NCBI GenBank assembly: GCA_903932885.1
Contig: CAIZHT010000231.1
Span: 1 to 13,758 of the forward strand
Direction of reading: 5' to 3'
From: an uncultured Actinomycetes bacterium
GTDB lineage: Bacteria; Actinomycetota; Actinomycetes; Nanopelagicales; Nanopelagicaceae
DNA length: 13,758 bases
The translations under genes and the position numbers were made by a program. The notes beneath the pieces were generated by a model. It ran no database searches. It was not told where the DNA came from and saw only the letters and a list, made by a program, of their open reading frames with translations. Within the stretch, counting starts at the first letter, position 1. Each line of letters begins with the position of its first letter. Shown here in pieces: positions 7,820-13,758 of the stretch.

Positions 7820-8754
7820 GACTTTCCTGCAGCCTCTATTGCATCAATCATTAGATCCCAGAATTTCTTTGCATCAAGATTGAGTGCAACAGTTGTATTG
7901 GCGCTACGCTCCTCGCGCTTATATATATCGACCACAGTTGCACCGCGGGTGAACTTTCCATCTAATTCAACTTCGACATTGACGAATCGCGACGATACAA
8001 CGCTTGGATCAATAAGTACGGCAATAGCAACCGGGTCGTGCAGGGGTGGATCAGGCATCTCAAAGACATCGTTATATGTTTGAGCAAAAAATTTGAGCAG
8101 ACCAATAATTGTTCTTGAAAGATCACTCTTTAGCGCTTCAAGACGTGCAAAGACCTCTTTGGTGACGAGGGCCTGATGGGTGACGTCGAGGCCACACATC
8201 GTTAATTTCAAACCTGAATGTAAGACAATATCTGTGGCTTCAGGATCCATCCAGATATTGAATTCAGCATAAGGCGTGCGATTTCCACGCGATGCACTTC
8301 CACCCATAAAAACAATTTCTCTGATTTTACTTTTCAATTCTGGATATAGCTTGAGAAGAATTGCAACATTTGTTAGAGGGCCAGTTGCAACTATTGTGAT
8401 TGGTTCATTGGATTCGCGAACTAATCGAGCCATAAGCTCGATGCCGCCTTCTTTAGAAAGTTCAAAGTTTGGCTTAGGAAGTGGCGCACCATCGAGTGCG
8501 GTTTCACCATGAATATCAGTAGCAGCTTCGGCAGATCCCAAAATCGAAACACCTGAACCTTGTGCAACAGGAACTCTTATATTTGCGAGTGTACAAATAC
8601 TGAGGGCGTTGTATGTAACTTTATCAATTGCGCCATTTCCTGAAACTGTAACGATTCCTCGTAAATCAATTTTTGGATTGTATGCTGCCAAAATAATGGC
8701 AAGCGCATCATCGTGACCGGGATCGCAATCTAAAATGATAGGAATTTGGGTCAT
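7816..8754 (-). CDS. RihA-like ribonucleoside hydrolase (IUNH family), second copy
   Basis: This 312-residue enzyme is the most canonical nucleoside hydrolase of the three. It has DCDPGHDDA (9-17), TGPLTNVA (124-131), MGGSASRGN (150-158), AEFNIWMDPEA (163-173), GLDVTHQA (188-195) and an intact PLHDP (237-241) with the catalytic-acid His239 and metal-binding Asp240. The DCDPGHDD signature, the HGETALDGA stretch (82-90) and GKFTRGATVVD (266-276) resemble E. coli RihA, which prefers cytidine and uridine, so pyrimidine ribonucleosides are the likely substrate. The ATG is preceded by GAGGAG at a spacing of about 10. It has its own promoter, divergent from deoC, and runs convergently into the second uridine phosphorylase with a 4-bp overlap of stop codons. 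Activity is well supported by the residues; specificity is inferred by likeness. Confidence 0.93.
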   Translation of the reverse strand: MTQIPIILDCDPGHDDALAIILAAYNPKIDLRGIVTVSGNGAIDKVTYNALSICTLANIRVPVAQGSGVSILGSAEAATDIHGETALDGAPLPKPNFELSKEGGIELMARLVRESNEPITIVATGPLTNVAILLKLYPELKSKIREIVFMGGSASRGNRTPYAEFNIWMDPEATDIVLHSGLKLTMCGLDVTHQALVTKEVFARLEALKSDLSRTIIGLLKFFAQTYNDVFEMPDPPLHDPVAIAVLIDPSVVSSRFVNVEVELDGKFTRGATVVDIYKREERSANTTVALNLDAKKFWDLMIDAIEAAGKS

Positions 8755-8774
8755 CTCTTTGTTACTCCTCTATA

Positions 8775-8802
8775 TTTGTAAATATTCGTCTAAGAGCGTC
8801 AA
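8775..8802 (-). promoter_or_regulatory. Probable promoter of the RihA-like hydrolase gene
   Basis: Read on the - strand, TTGACG (8797-8802, five of six matches to the -35 consensus) and TACAAA (8775-8780, four of six) are separated by 16 bases. They lie just upstream of the GAGGAG ribosome binding site (8765-8770). The -10 is imperfect and alternatives are possible in this A+T-rich stretch. This is a reading by eye. Confidence 0.45.
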
Positions 8803-8829
8803 TGCTAACGAAAATAGGTACATTTACAA
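8776..8829. repeat. Inverted repeat TTGTAAAT / ATTTACAA in the divergent promoter region
   Basis: TTGTAAAT at 8776-8783 and its exact reverse complement ATTTACAA at 8822-8829 flank a 38-bp core. The core contains a shorter inverted pair, TTCGT (8785-8789) and ACGAA (8808-8812). The left arm covers the proposed -10 of the - strand hydrolase promoter. The right arm lies about 20 bp upstream of the -35 of the deoC promoter. This could be a paired operator for a regulator shared by both operons. A chance match in A+T-rich DNA is not excluded; the same octamer also occurs inside the ATPase gene near 579. Confidence 0.3.
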
Positions 8830-8849
8830 GAGTAATGCATCGCATTCCC

Positions 8850-8885
8850 TTCTCACGAGAATCATTCATCAGATATAATTTGACG
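8850..8885 (+). promoter_or_regulatory. deoC promoter with consensus TATAAT, leaderless transcript predicted
   Basis: A perfect TATAAT occupies 8874-8879. A weaker -35, TTCTCA (8850-8855, four of six), sits 18 bases upstream. Counting 7 bases downstream from the -10 gives 8886, exactly the G of an in-frame GTG. No Shine-Dalgarno precedes that GTG. This arrangement, -10 box then start codon as +1, is the usual signature of leaderless mRNAs in actinobacteria. Confidence 0.7.
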
Positions 8886-9824
8886 GTGCAATTAGTTGAG
8901 GGAACAGATTCGTCAATACGACGTTTTCTAAAACAACTTCCCGGAGTTGATCAAGTCGGCGCAGAATCACGTGCAGCGATGCTTGGCACAAGAAGCATTA
9001 AGACTGCAAGCAAAAAATGGGCTATAGATTGCGCAATCTCAATGATAGATCTAACAACTCTTGAGGGTTCAGACACTGATGGAAAAGTAAGAGCTCTATG
9101 TACTAAGGCAGTTCATCCTGATCCAACAGATTCCAGCGTTCCAAGTGTTGGTGCAATTTGCGTTTACAATGACAAGGTTGCAACTGCAAGAAAACATTTG
9201 GATTCAATAGGCGGACAATCAATACCGGTGGCTGCAGTATCCACTGCATTCCCATCTGGGCGAGCAAGTTTAGAAGTGAAGAAACAAGACACGTTAGATG
9301 CGCTCAATAATGGTGCAACCGAAATTGATATGGTGATTGATCGGGGAGCATTTCTCTCTGGCGACCTTGTGAAAGTCTTTTCTGAAATCGTGTTTATCAA
9401 AGAATTATGCGGAGATCGCGCTCACCTCAAAGTCATTCTTGAGACTGGCGAGCTCGTCACTTTGGACAATGTGCGCAAAGCATCCCATCTAGCAATGGCT
9501 GCGGGAGCGGATTTCATCAAGACAAGTACTGGGAAAATCTCTCCAGCGGCAACAGCTCCCGTAGTTTTGGTCATGTTGGAGGCAGTGAGAGATTGGCATG
9601 CGATGACTGGTATTCGAATTGGCGTTAAGCCAGCAGGAGGTATTCGCACGACTAAGGATGCAATCAAGCAATTAGTCCTTGTTCGCGAAACTGCGGGTGA
9701 AGAGTGGTTGACGCCAAAGCTATTTCGAATCGGAGCAAGTGCTCTACTCAATGATTTACTTATGCAAAGAATGAAATTGCGAAATGGCAACTACGCCGGC
9801 CCTAACTATGTGACATTGGATTAG
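8886..9824 (+). CDS. deoC: Deoxyribose-phosphate aldolase (DeoC), long eukaryote-like form
   Basis: DeoC is a cytoplasmic class I aldolase that splits 2-deoxyribose 5-phosphate into glyceraldehyde 3-phosphate and acetaldehyde. From the GTG start it has 312 residues, close to human DERA and longer than the E. coli enzyme. Visible landmarks are IDLTTLEGSDTDG (54-66), AICVYND (90-96, with the Cys equivalent to E. coli C47), TEIDMVID (145-152, with the catalytic Asp), the Schiff-base Lys212 in FIKTSTGK (210-217), the second Lys248 in GVKPAGGIR (246-254) and FRIGASALL (280-288). Upstream in-frame ATGs at 8802 and 8835 were rejected. They would place the TATAAT promoter inside the gene and add a Ser/Arg-rich leader that does not match the family. 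The stop is 2 bp before the aldehyde dehydrogenase gene. It completes deoxynucleoside catabolism begun by the phosphorylases. Confidence 0.95.
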   Translation: MQLVEGTDSSIRRFLKQLPGVDQVGAESRAAMLGTRSIKTASKKWAIDCAISMIDLTTLEGSDTDGKVRALCTKAVHPDPTDSSVPSVGAICVYNDKVATARKHLDSIGGQSIPVAAVSTAFPSGRASLEVKKQDTLDALNNGATEIDMVIDRGAFLSGDLVKVFSEIVFIKELCGDRAHLKVILETGELVTLDNVRKASHLAMAAGADFIKTSTGKISPAATAPVVLVMLEAVRDWHAMTGIRIGVKPAGGIRTTKDAIKQLVLVRETAGEEWLTPKLFRIGASALLNDLLMQRMKLRNGNYAGPNYVTLD

Positions 9825-9826
9825 AA

Positions 9827-11269
9827 ATGACATTTGAATACTCTCCAGCACCTGAATCAACATCAATCGTTGATATTAGTGCGCAGTATGGTCTATTCAT
9901 CAATGGAAAGTTTGTGGCTGCTAAAGGCTCAAAGACATTCAATACGATCAATCCTGCAACTGAGAAAATTCTCTCAAAGATTGCATATGCACAAGCAAGT
10001 GATGTAGATAAGGCTGTTATTGCTGCTCGCAGTGCATACACAAAAGTTTGGTCAAAAATGGCTCCTCAGGAGCGAGGTAAATATCTTTTTAGAATCGCAC
10101 GCATCATGCAAGAGCGTGCTCGTGAGTTCGCCGTACTAGAAACAATGGATAATGGAAAACCAATTCGCGAGACAAGAGATATTGACATTCCACTTGCTGC
10201 TGCGCATTTTTTCTATCATGCCGGTTGGGCAGATAAATTAAAGTATGCAGGAGCGGGAGACAATCCTCGCCCTCATGGTGTTGTGGGTCAGATCATTCCT
10301 TGGAATTTTCCACTTCTCATGCTTGCCTGGAAAGTTGCACCAGCGCTGGCAACTGGCAATACGGTTGTCCTCAAACCTGCTGAGACAACACCACTTACTG
10401 CACTTTTATTTGCAGAGGTATGCCAACAAGCCGGTCTTCCTGCCGGAGTTGTAAATATTGTTACAGGTGATGGTGCTACTGGATCTGCACTCGTAAATCA
10501 TCCTGACATAGATAAAATTGCATTTACTGGTTCTACAGGTGTTGGAAAAGGAATTGCACGCGCTATTGCCGGAACAGGTAAGAGCGCAACACTTGAATTG
10601 GGCGGTAAAGGCGCCAATATTGTCTTTGATGATTCACCAATAGATCAAACAGTTGAAGGAATTGTTAGCGGAATTTTCTTCAACCAAGGTCATGTGTGTT
10701 GTGCTGGATCACGACTTCTAGTTCAAGAGAATGTGCACGATGAATTGATTGAAAAACTCAAGCGACGTATTTCTCAGATTCGAGTAGGAGATCCTCTCGA
10801 TAAAAACACTGATTTAGGTGCAATCAACTCTGCTGCGCAACTAGCGCGTATCAAGGAAATTTCTTCGAGCGGGGATGCAGAAGGAGCGCATCGCTGGAGT
10901 CCAGAGTGCTCATTACCTGAGAAAGGTTTCTGGTATCCACCAACAATATTTACAGGTGTAACGCAAGCAAACCGAATCGCACAAGAAGAAATTTTTGGAC
11001 CAGTACTTTCAGTTCTAACATTTAGAACGCCTCAAGAGGCAATCGATAAAGCAAATAACACTCCTTATGGCCTATCTGCAGGTGTATGGACCGAGAAAGG
11101 TTCTCGAATCCTCTGGGCTGCAAAGCAACTCAAAGCGGGAGTTATTTGGGCAAATACATTCAATAAGTTTGATCCGGCAAGCCCATTTGGTGGATATAAA
11201 GAATCCGGTTGGGGTCGCGAAGGCGGACGCCATGGCTTAGCAGCATATTTGAAGGGCGGAGAAAAATAA
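9827..11269 (+). CDS. Aldehyde dehydrogenase, catalytic (ALDH16-like catalytic half)
   Basis: This 480-residue NAD(P)-dependent aldehyde dehydrogenase has a complete active site. It shows IPWNFP with N160, LKPAE with K183, the cofactor-binding GSTGVG (235-240), ELGGK with general base E257, FNQGHVCCAG (285-294) with nucleophile C291, and EEIFGPV (387-393). It follows deoC by 2 bp, so the natural job is to oxidise acetaldehyde released by DeoC to acetate. Glyceraldehyde-type substrates are also possible. The immediate partner downstream is a short non-catalytic ALDH homologue, and I recall that ALDH16 proteins join two such parts in one chain. The ATG at 9827 has no good Shine-Dalgarno, so it is probably translated by coupling from deoC. 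The stop shares one base with the next start (TAATG). The ALDH call is firm, the acetaldehyde role is contextual, and the ALDH16 link is an inference. Confidence 0.94.
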   Translation: MTFEYSPAPESTSIVDISAQYGLFINGKFVAAKGSKTFNTINPATEKILSKIAYAQASDVDKAVIAARSAYTKVWSKMAPQERGKYLFRIARIMQERAREFAVLETMDNGKPIRETRDIDIPLAAAHFFYHAGWADKLKYAGAGDNPRPHGVVGQIIPWNFPLLMLAWKVAPALATGNTVVLKPAETTPLTALLFAEVCQQAGLPAGVVNIVTGDGATGSALVNHPDIDKIAFTGSTGVGKGIARAIAGTGKSATLELGGKGANIVFDDSPIDQTVEGIVSGIFFNQGHVCCAGSRLLVQENVHDELIEKLKRRISQIRVGDPLDKNTDLGAINSAAQLARIKEISSSGDAEGAHRWSPECSLPEKGFWYPPTIFTGVTQANRIAQEEIFGPVLSVLTFRTPQEAIDKANNTPYGLSAGVWTEKGSRILWAAKQLKAGVIWANTFNKFDPASPFGGYKESGWGREGGRHGLAAYLKGGEK

Positions 11270-12108
11270 TGAGAATTGATATCCGTAAAACATACAAACT
11301 CTATATTGGGGGAGCATTTCCTCGAAGTGAATCTGGACGCACCTATGAGGTTACTGATGCGAAATCAAATTTTATAGCTAACCCTGCTCAGGCATCACGA
11401 AAAGATTTACGTGATGCTGTCACTGCTGCCCGTAGCGCATTTGGTGGCTGGAGTGGAGCAACTGCATTCAATCGCTCTCAAATTCTTTATCGTATTGCAG
11501 AGATGATGGAAGCACGTAGTGAAGAGTTTGTTGAAGAGATTGCATTGCTTGAAGGAGTTACTCGAGTTGCTGCCAAGAAGCAAGTTGACCAAGCAATTGA
11601 TACCTGGGTTTGGTATTCGGGTTGGTGTGACAAAATTTCAACAGTTGCGGGATCCACCAATCCTATTTCGGGTCCGTTTTATAACTTTACGATTCCTGAA
11701 TCAGTCGGTGTGGTCGGGATTTTTCCAGCACAAAAAAGTTCGTTACTAGGACTCGTTCAAGCAATTGCTCCAGTCATTGCTGGTGGAAATACTGCAGTAG
11801 TAGTTGCAAGCCAAAAGTTTCCACTCTGCGCTGTGACACTGAGTGAGGCGCTGGCGACTAGTGATTTGCCAGGCGGGGTTGTAAACATTCTTACTGGAAT
11901 CACAAGCGAGCTTGCACCATGGATGGGCGCGCATATGGATGTCGATGCAATTGATGCAACTGGCCTATCTAAGGATTTGGATAAGGAAGTGCGTGTCTCT
12001 GGAGCAGATAACCTGAAGAGAATACATAAATTCTCTACTTCAGATACCCCTCAAAGAATGCTCGCATTTATGGAGTATAAAACAGTCTGGCACCCGATAG
12101 GGATTTAG
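11269..12108 (+). CDS. Short non-catalytic aldehyde dehydrogenase-like protein (ALDH16 second-domain type)
   Basis: This 279-residue protein covers the N-terminal, cofactor-binding part of the ALDH fold (LYIGGAFPRSESGRTYEV at 11-28, SVGVVGIFPAQ at 145-155, IAPVIAGGNTAVV at 166-178, GGVVNILTG at 202-210). It lacks the catalytic domain. The catalytic Asn motif IPWN becomes FPAQ (152-155), and neither the ELGGK Glu nor the catalytic Cys exists. It ends with FMEYKTVWHPIG (267-278), after a short region unlike normal ALDHs. Because the reading frame is intact and coupled to the full ALDH gene by a TAATG overlap, I read it as a dedicated partner rather than a fragment. It resembles the inactive second domain of ALDH16. 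An in-frame ATG at 11209 lies within the upstream gene and is not preferred; 11269 begins directly before the family N-terminus. Its function is unknown, perhaps structural. Confidence 0.85.
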   Translation: MRIDIRKTYKLYIGGAFPRSESGRTYEVTDAKSNFIANPAQASRKDLRDAVTAARSAFGGWSGATAFNRSQILYRIAEMMEARSEEFVEEIALLEGVTRVAAKKQVDQAIDTWVWYSGWCDKISTVAGSTNPISGPFYNFTIPESVGVVGIFPAQKSSLLGLVQAIAPVIAGGNTAVVVASQKFPLCAVTLSEALATSDLPGGVVNILTGITSELAPWMGAHMDVDAIDATGLSKDLDKEVRVSGADNLKRIHKFSTSDTPQRMLAFMEYKTVWHPIGI

Positions 12109-13037
12109 TTTCCAGTAATTGTTTTAAGCCACAAATCTTTCATTGCTTTGATATCGATCTCGAGAACAACATCTACTTTTGGTGCATTTGTGTGCGCAGA
12201 TTCTGGGGCGATATCGGCATACGGTCTGTGATCACACACTGTCTGTCCGCGATTTGGTCCATGAGTGGTATCTACAACCACTCTTAGACTTTTTGTATGA
12301 GCCAAATGTGGTGCAATCGCTGTTGCTACAGCGCCGTAATCTCCAAGAGTTACATCATGTCCCATTTGTTTGATGAATCGGTCAACAAGGGTTCCCGCAA
12401 AGAGTGAAGTCTTATCTCCTTTAGCAATCAGATTTTTAGCATCATCAGGGGTCATCTGTAAATCAGTGAAAACATCTAATCCATACATGGTGATTGGAAC
12501 GCCACTAGTGAAAACAACAGCGGCAGCCTCTGGATCATGCCAAATGTTAAATTCTGCTGTTGCAGTTGCATTTCCAACTGATGCTGAGCCACCCATGAGA
12601 ACGATTCTCTCCAGTTTGCTAGCCGCATCAGGAAATGCTCTTAGGAAGAGTGCGATATTTGTAAGTGGTCCAATCGGAACAAGAGTCACTGGCTCAGAAC
12701 TAGCATTGATGAGATCCCTCATTAATTCAATTGCAGAACGAGGATCAAGGGTGCGTTTGGAATCTTTCGATTGCATTTCAACCATTCCATCAGATCCATG
12801 GACAAACTCTGCATAACTCGGAAGCTCTATGAGTGGTCTTGCAGCCCCTCGTGCTACAGGAATATCGCCAGCACCTGCAGCATCGAGAACAGTCAGAGTG
12901 TTTGCAACGACATTATCCAAATTTGTATTTCCATCAACGCATGTAATTCCGATGAGATTTACTAGAGGAGAGCGTGCAGCAAAGAGGAGCGCAAATGCAT
13001 CATCAACTCCTGTATCAACATCAAGAATAATATTCAT
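12105..13037 (-). CDS. Nucleoside hydrolase (IUNH family), third copy, with Gly at the usual catalytic-acid His
   Basis: This 310-residue enzyme has the calcium-site signature DVDTGVDDA (6-14), DGN (35-37), PIGPLTNIAL (121-130), MGGSASVGN (148-156) and AEFNIWHDPEA (161-171). Near the C-terminus the motif that normally holds HD reads TLGDYGAVA (230-238). Asp233 is kept, but G232 replaces the catalytic-acid His. GPNRGQTVCDHR (260-271) takes the place of the usual lid-side motif and is a pattern I associate with actinobacterial hydrolases. Ribose and calcium contacts look intact, so it should be an active N-ribohydrolase of unknown base preference. The ATG at 13037 is preceded by GAAAGG at a spacing of 7, which rules out an upstream TTG at 13052. 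The gene begins 11 bp after the P450 stop and is likely co-transcribed with it. Its stop overlaps the ALDH-like gene's stop by 4 bp. Confidence 0.92.
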   Translation of the reverse strand: MNIILDVDTGVDDAFALLFAARSPLVNLIGITCVDGNTNLDNVVANTLTVLDAAGAGDIPVARGAARPLIELPSYAEFVHGSDGMVEMQSKDSKRTLDPRSAIELMRDLINASSEPVTLVPIGPLTNIALFLRAFPDAASKLERIVLMGGSASVGNATATAEFNIWHDPEAAAVVFTSGVPITMYGLDVFTDLQMTPDDAKNLIAKGDKTSLFAGTLVDRFIKQMGHDVTLGDYGAVATAIAPHLAHTKSLRVVVDTTHGPNRGQTVCDHRPYADIAPESAHTNAPKVDVVLEIDIKAMKDLWLKTITGN

Positions 13038-13044
13038 GTATTTA

Positions 13045-13050
13045 CCTTTC
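13045..13050 (-). promoter_or_regulatory. Ribosome binding site deciding the third nucleoside hydrolase start
   Basis: GAAAGG on the - strand lies 7 bases before the ATG at 13037 and overlaps the P450 stop codon (13049-13051). This supports MNIILDVDTG as the N-terminus and suggests coupled translation from the P450 gene. Confidence 0.6.
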
Positions 13051-13758
13051 AATTGATGGTGGCTGGAATCTTTTCATAACCTCGTAGCGAAAACGTTGGC
13101 CTACGTGTTGCTTCACCGACAAGGCTCATATGTGGGAAGCGAGAGAAAAGTGCTGGAAGTGAGATATTCATTTCTAGACGTGCAAGGGGTCCACCAAGAC
13201 AGAAGTGGATTCCTGCTCCAAAACCAATATGTGGATTTGGATCGCGCAGCAAATTCATCGTATTTGGATTTTCAAAAACATCTTCATCACGATTAGCAGA
13301 ACCGAGCAGGCTTACAATCTTCTGACCCTTTGTGATCTCTACTCCACCAATTTCTGTATCTTCAGTTGCCGTTCTATCGAAGAAGTGAAGTGGGGCATCA
13401 AAGCGCAAGAATTCTTCGATTGCAGTCGTTGAAATGGCATATGGATCCTTTTTGAGAAGTTCCCATTGGGATTCTTCCTTGTAAGCAGCAACGATTCCAT
13501 TACCAAAGCCATTGACGCTTGCCTCATGGCCAGCATTGAGCAAAAGAATGCACGTTGCAATTAGTTCGTGTGTATTGAGTTTTTCCCCTGCTTCTTCCAC
13601 AATCGCTAATTCGCTGATCAGGTCGCTACCGGGTTTCTTTTTTCGGGCAATCATCAAATCATGAACATATGTCGCAAATTCAGAGGCTGCACGACGAGCG
13701 CCAGCCTGGCTCTCTGGTGTTGGATCAACTTCATACATCTTTACAATCGCTTGCGACC
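13049..13758 (-). CDS. Cytochrome P450, C-terminal part (5' end beyond the window)
   Basis: The last 236 or so residues of a soluble bacterial cytochrome P450, a haem-thiolate monooxygenase, are present. The reading frame stays open to the window edge, and the ATG at 13738 is internal because a full-length P450 has about 400 residues. Counting from that Met, the I-helix oxygen-activation motif is NAGHEAS (68-74), with Ser at the position usually Thr or Ser. The K-helix ExxR is EEFLR (108-112), followed by FDAPLHFFDR (113-122), which is common in actinobacterial CYPs. The haem loop is FGAGIHFCLGG (173-183) with the axial Cys180. No membrane segment is visible in this part. It is 11 bp upstream of, and on the same strand as, the third nucleoside hydrolase. 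The substrate and redox partner cannot be read from the sequence, and the link to nucleosides rests only on that neighbourhood. Confidence 0.95.
   Translation of the reverse strand, partial: SQAIVKMYEVDPTPESQAGARRAASEFATYVHDLMIARKKKPGSDLISELAIVEEAGEKLNTHELIATCILLLNAGHEASVNGFGNGIVAAYKEESQWELLKKDPYAISTTAIEEFLRFDAPLHFFDRTATEDTEIGGVEITKGQKIVSLLGSANRDEDVFENPNTMNLLRDPNPHIGFGAGIHFCLGGPLARLEMNISLPALFSRFPHMSLVGEATRRPTFSLRGYEKIPATIN

Noticed and set aside
7800..7830. A rho-independent terminator between the convergent phosphorylase and hydrolase genes
   Set aside because: The two genes overlap by 4 bp and I see no GC-rich hairpin with a T run on either strand here. The same applies near 12100-12115.
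8802..8885. An N-terminal extension of DeoC starting at the ATG at 8802 or 8835
   Set aside because: The stretch contains a consensus promoter ending 7 bases before a GTG, and the encoded residues do not match the DeoC N-terminus.
9422..9790. A 122-codon open frame on the - strand opposite deoC
   Set aside because: It lies wholly within a clear DeoC coding region. The translation is shadow-like and has no recognisable domain.
11269..12108. The short aldehyde dehydrogenase gene as a truncated pseudogene
   Set aside because: The frame is intact, translational coupling is preserved, and no leftover ALDH sequence follows the stop. The C-terminal tail looks family-specific, so a dedicated non-catalytic protein is more likely than decay.
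12370..12816. A 148-codon open frame on the + strand opposite the third nucleoside hydrolase gene
   Set aside because: It is an antisense shadow of a gene with complete family motifs. It has no ribosome binding site and its translation resembles no family.
1..13758. Mobile elements, CRISPR arrays, tRNA or rRNA genes
   Set aside because: I found no transposase or integrase motifs, no regularly spaced repeats, and no tRNA-like or rRNA-like segments. Nearly all the sequence is accounted for by metabolic genes.

Overview
The window is a gene-dense stretch of A+T-leaning bacterial DNA. It carries eleven complete protein genes plus a twelfth and a thirteenth at the right side (a third nucleoside hydrolase and a cytochrome P450 cut by the window edge). 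Nearly every gene serves nucleoside uptake and breakdown. Several features suggest a streamlined, low-G+C actinobacterium such as the freshwater acI/Nanopelagicales group: the ABC transporter type, a perfectly placed TATAAT box in front of a leaderless GTG start, a deoC gene paired with two aldehyde dehydrogenase genes, an actinobacterial-looking P450, and almost no intergenic space. The lineage is an inference from gene content and style; no rRNA or other phylogenetic marker is present.

Left operon (about 21-7819, + strand). A CUT2-type nucleoside ABC importer comes first (ATPase, permease 1, permease 2; the substrate-binding lipoprotein is presumably just outside the left edge). It is followed without a real gap by a DUF2419/Qng1-type queuosine salvage glycosylase, a nucleoside 2-deoxyribosyltransferase-fold enzyme, a nucleoside hydrolase, and two tandem uridine-phosphorylase-family paralogues. 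Genes overlap by 1-4 bp or are a few bases apart; the one larger gap is 66 bp before the nucleoside hydrolase. The logic reads as: import the nucleoside, then split its N-glycosidic bond by hydrolysis, phosphorolysis or transfer.

Middle (7816-12108). A RihA-like nucleoside hydrolase on the - strand converges on the left operon, with stop codons overlapping by 4 bp. It diverges, across a promoter region of about 130 bp, from a + strand operon of deoC and two aldehyde dehydrogenase genes. DeoC splits deoxyribose 5-phosphate into glyceraldehyde 3-phosphate and acetaldehyde. The first dehydrogenase is complete and would oxidise the aldehyde. The second is a short non-catalytic ALDH-like protein, resembling the second domain of ALDH16.

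Right end (12105-13758, - strand). A third nucleoside hydrolase lies 11 bp downstream of a cytochrome P450 whose N-terminus is outside the window. This pair again converges on the deoC operon with a 4-bp stop-stop overlap.

The most notable point is a putative queuosine (modified nucleoside) salvage enzyme fused by operon structure to a nucleoside importer. It is surrounded by three nucleoside hydrolases that differ at the expected catalytic-acid position and two phosphorylase paralogues that differ in the base-recognition loop. This looks like a scavenging island with diversified substrate range, possibly covering modified tRNA nucleosides.
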